Positions 62,821 to 64,000 of a stretch of 64,000 nt of DNA are shown piece by piece; positions within the stretch are counted from its first letter, which is position 1; each line of letters begins with the position of its first letter. This DNA is from Ollibium composti. Lineage in GTDB: Bacteria > Pseudomonadota > Alphaproteobacteria > Rhizobiales > Rhizobiaceae. The position numbers and the translations under genes were made by a program. The DNA lies in assembly GCF_004801285.1 (NCBI RefSeq), contig NZ_SSNY01000002.1:1-64000 (forward strand), written 5' to 3'. The notes beneath the pieces are model-generated. The model had not been told where the DNA came from. It worked only from the letters and a program-made list of their open reading frames with translations, and did not search any database.

Positions 62821-64000
62821 ATGCAGATCAAACGCCCCTACCTCGTCGAACTCTTCACCGCGCTGGCGCTGCTCCTGGCGCCGTTCGTGCTGCCCCATCT
62901 CGGCTTCTCGCCCTCGACCATCAACCGCATCCTTATCTGGGGTCTGTTCGGCCTCGGCTTCGATATCCTGTTCGGCTATACCGGGTTGCTCTCCTTCGGC
63001 CAGTCGGCCTTCTACGGCACCGGCGGCATGTTCGCCGCCTACCTTCTGACCGAGGCCGGCTTCCCCTATGTCATGCTCTCCATCGTCATCGGCGCGGTCG
63101 TGGCGGGTGTCGTCGGCTATCTGGTCGGCCTGATCGCGCTCAAGCGCACGGGCATCTATTTCGCCATGATCACTGTGGCGATCGCGGAGGTCTTCTTCTT
63201 CGCCGAATTCAACCCGTTGTCGGCCTATACCGGCGGCGAGAACGGCCTGCCCGGCGTGCCGACGCCGGTGTTCAATCTCGGCTTCACGGTGCTGAAGTTC
63301 GATACCGACTGGACGATGTATACGTTCCTGGCGTTCTGGTACTTCGTCGGCATCGTCATTGCGTTGCGCATCGTGCGCTCGCCGGTCGGCGCGATCCTCT
63401 CGGCGATCCGCGACAACCCGCTGCGCGCCAGCGCGCTCGGCCACAACATCCACGGCTACAAGCTGACCGCCTTCGTCGTGGCGGCGATCTATGCCGGCTT
63501 CGCCGGCGGCCTGCTCGCCACGATGCAGGGTTTCATGCCGCCGGACGCCTTCATGTTCGATACGTCGGGCCAGTTGGTCATGCAGACGGCCATCGGTGGC
63601 GCCGGCACGCTGTTCGGGCCGCTGATCGGCGCGACCGTGTGGCTCTACCTTAGCGACTTCTTCCAGAACGTGCTGCATCTCGGCCCGACCTGGAAGCTGG
63701 TGCTCGGCATCGTCTTCGTGCTTCTGGTCGTGTTCCTGCGGCGCGGTATCGTCGGCGCCATCGACGATCTCTACCGGATGGCGAGAAGCGATAGGAAGAA
63801 TACCGCCGAGCCGGTGGCGGCTTCGAGCGAGGCCAAGGCTGCGGCGGTCGAGGCCATGCCGGCGCGCCGCCGCGACGGCGCCCAGACCTCGGGGCCGATC
63901 CTGCAGGCGACCGGGCTTACCAAGCGCTATGGCGGCCTTGCCGCCAACAGCGACATCGACTTTTCCGTCGACCATGGCGAGATGCGCGGCATCATCGGCC
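62821..64000 (+). CDS. Liv-type permease-ATPase fusion (LivM-LivG), partial at window end
   Basis: The frame is open from ATG 62821 to the window edge, 393 residues so far. Residues about 1-325 are a LivM-type permease (LFGYTGLLSFGQSAFYGTGG, IRDNPLRASALGHNIHGYKL). A linker rich in Ala/Glu/Arg of about 35 residues (residues 325-358) follows, then the start of a LivG-type ATPase (LQATGLTKRYGGLAANSDID) up to just before Walker A. The fusion frame was translated through the linker with no stop. A separate livF is expected beyond the edge. Confidence 0.88.
   Translation, partial: MQIKRPYLVELFTALALLLAPFVLPHLGFSPSTINRILIWGLFGLGFDILFGYTGLLSFGQSAFYGTGGMFAAYLLTEAGFPYVMLSIVIGAVVAGVVGYLVGLIALKRTGIYFAMITVAIAEVFFFAEFNPLSAYTGGENGLPGVPTPVFNLGFTVLKFDTDWTMYTFLAFWYFVGIVIALRIVRSPVGAILSAIRDNPLRASALGHNIHGYKLTAFVVAAIYAGFAGGLLATMQGFMPPDAFMFDTSGQLVMQTAIGGAGTLFGPLIGATVWLYLSDFFQNVLHLGPTWKLVLGIVFVLLVVFLRRGIVGAIDDLYRMARSDRKNTAEPVAASSEAKAAAVEAMPARRRDGAQTSGPILQATGLTKRYGGLAANSDIDFSVDHGEMRGIIG

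Overview
The window looks like chromosome from a high-GC alphaproteobacterium of the Rhizobiales, most like Mesorhizobium or a related Phyllobacteriaceae genus. The indicators are the block dnaK, dnaJ, pmtA (phosphatidylcholine synthesis), FMN reductase, pyrF and DUF1330; an alphaproteobacterial RpoH-type promoter before dnaK; an alphaproteobacterial LexA box (GAAC-N7-GAAC); and a very large load of ABC uptake and catabolic genes. No database search was possible, so family names rest on recognised motifs and organisation.

Bases 1-9700 are accessory DNA lying against the 3' end of a tRNA-Arg(CCG) gene. The left edge is the end of an IS21-family element that cuts a DUF3800 gene. Then come small secreted or membrane proteins, a CsbD and a DUF982 protein among repeated terminator-like hairpins, and a co-directional SOS-type operon: a Y-family polymerase under a LexA box, a Cys-rich small protein, an unknown protein, an SRAP/YedK protein, a frameshifted Cys/His small protein and another small protein. 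Two coupled tiny membrane peptides, an ImmA/IrrE plus DUF4411 pair and a lipoprotein complete it.

Bases 10000-20900 hold three envelope or polysaccharide genes (ATP-grasp, NodB-type deacetylase, acyltransferase), then the housekeeping block on the minus strand. A second acyltransferase sits between dnaK and dnaJ.

Bases 20950-28800 hold an FAD amine or amino-acid oxidase beside a complete Liv-type transporter (binding protein, two permeases, two ATPases), a redoxin, a MOSC protein and an Lrp-type regulator. The regulator is divergent from a three-domain protein of 1017 residues: an APH/hydroxylysine-kinase-like domain, an M23-like domain and a class III aminotransferase/phospho-lyase domain. 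A polar amino-acid binding protein follows it.

Bases 33100-41900 hold a LacI regulator with a perfect palindromic operator, two polar amino-acid type binding proteins and permeases with no ATPase beside them, a GH1 beta-glucosidase, an SDR and an aminotransferase.

Bases 42000-55500 are catabolic. The minus-strand operon resembles the aerobic aryl-CoA (2-aminobenzoyl-CoA or salicylyl-CoA) route: two-domain hydroxylase/reductase, SDR, cupin, enoyl-CoA hydratase, acyl-CoA dehydrogenase, RidA and a hydratase/3-hydroxyacyl-CoA dehydrogenase with a short C-terminus, controlled by a MarR regulator. Facing it are two GntR units, one with a flavin-dependent monooxygenase and a flavin reductase fused to a winged helix, the other with an HpcH/HpaI aldolase. 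GTATAC-centred sites recur before the aminotransferase and both GntR genes.

Bases 55500-60200 hold a CbrA-type transporter/histidine-kinase fusion with a small membrane protein, a receiver protein, an OmpR-type regulator and an Hpt protein. The window ends in a second Liv-type transporter whose LivM and LivG domains are fused and run off the edge.
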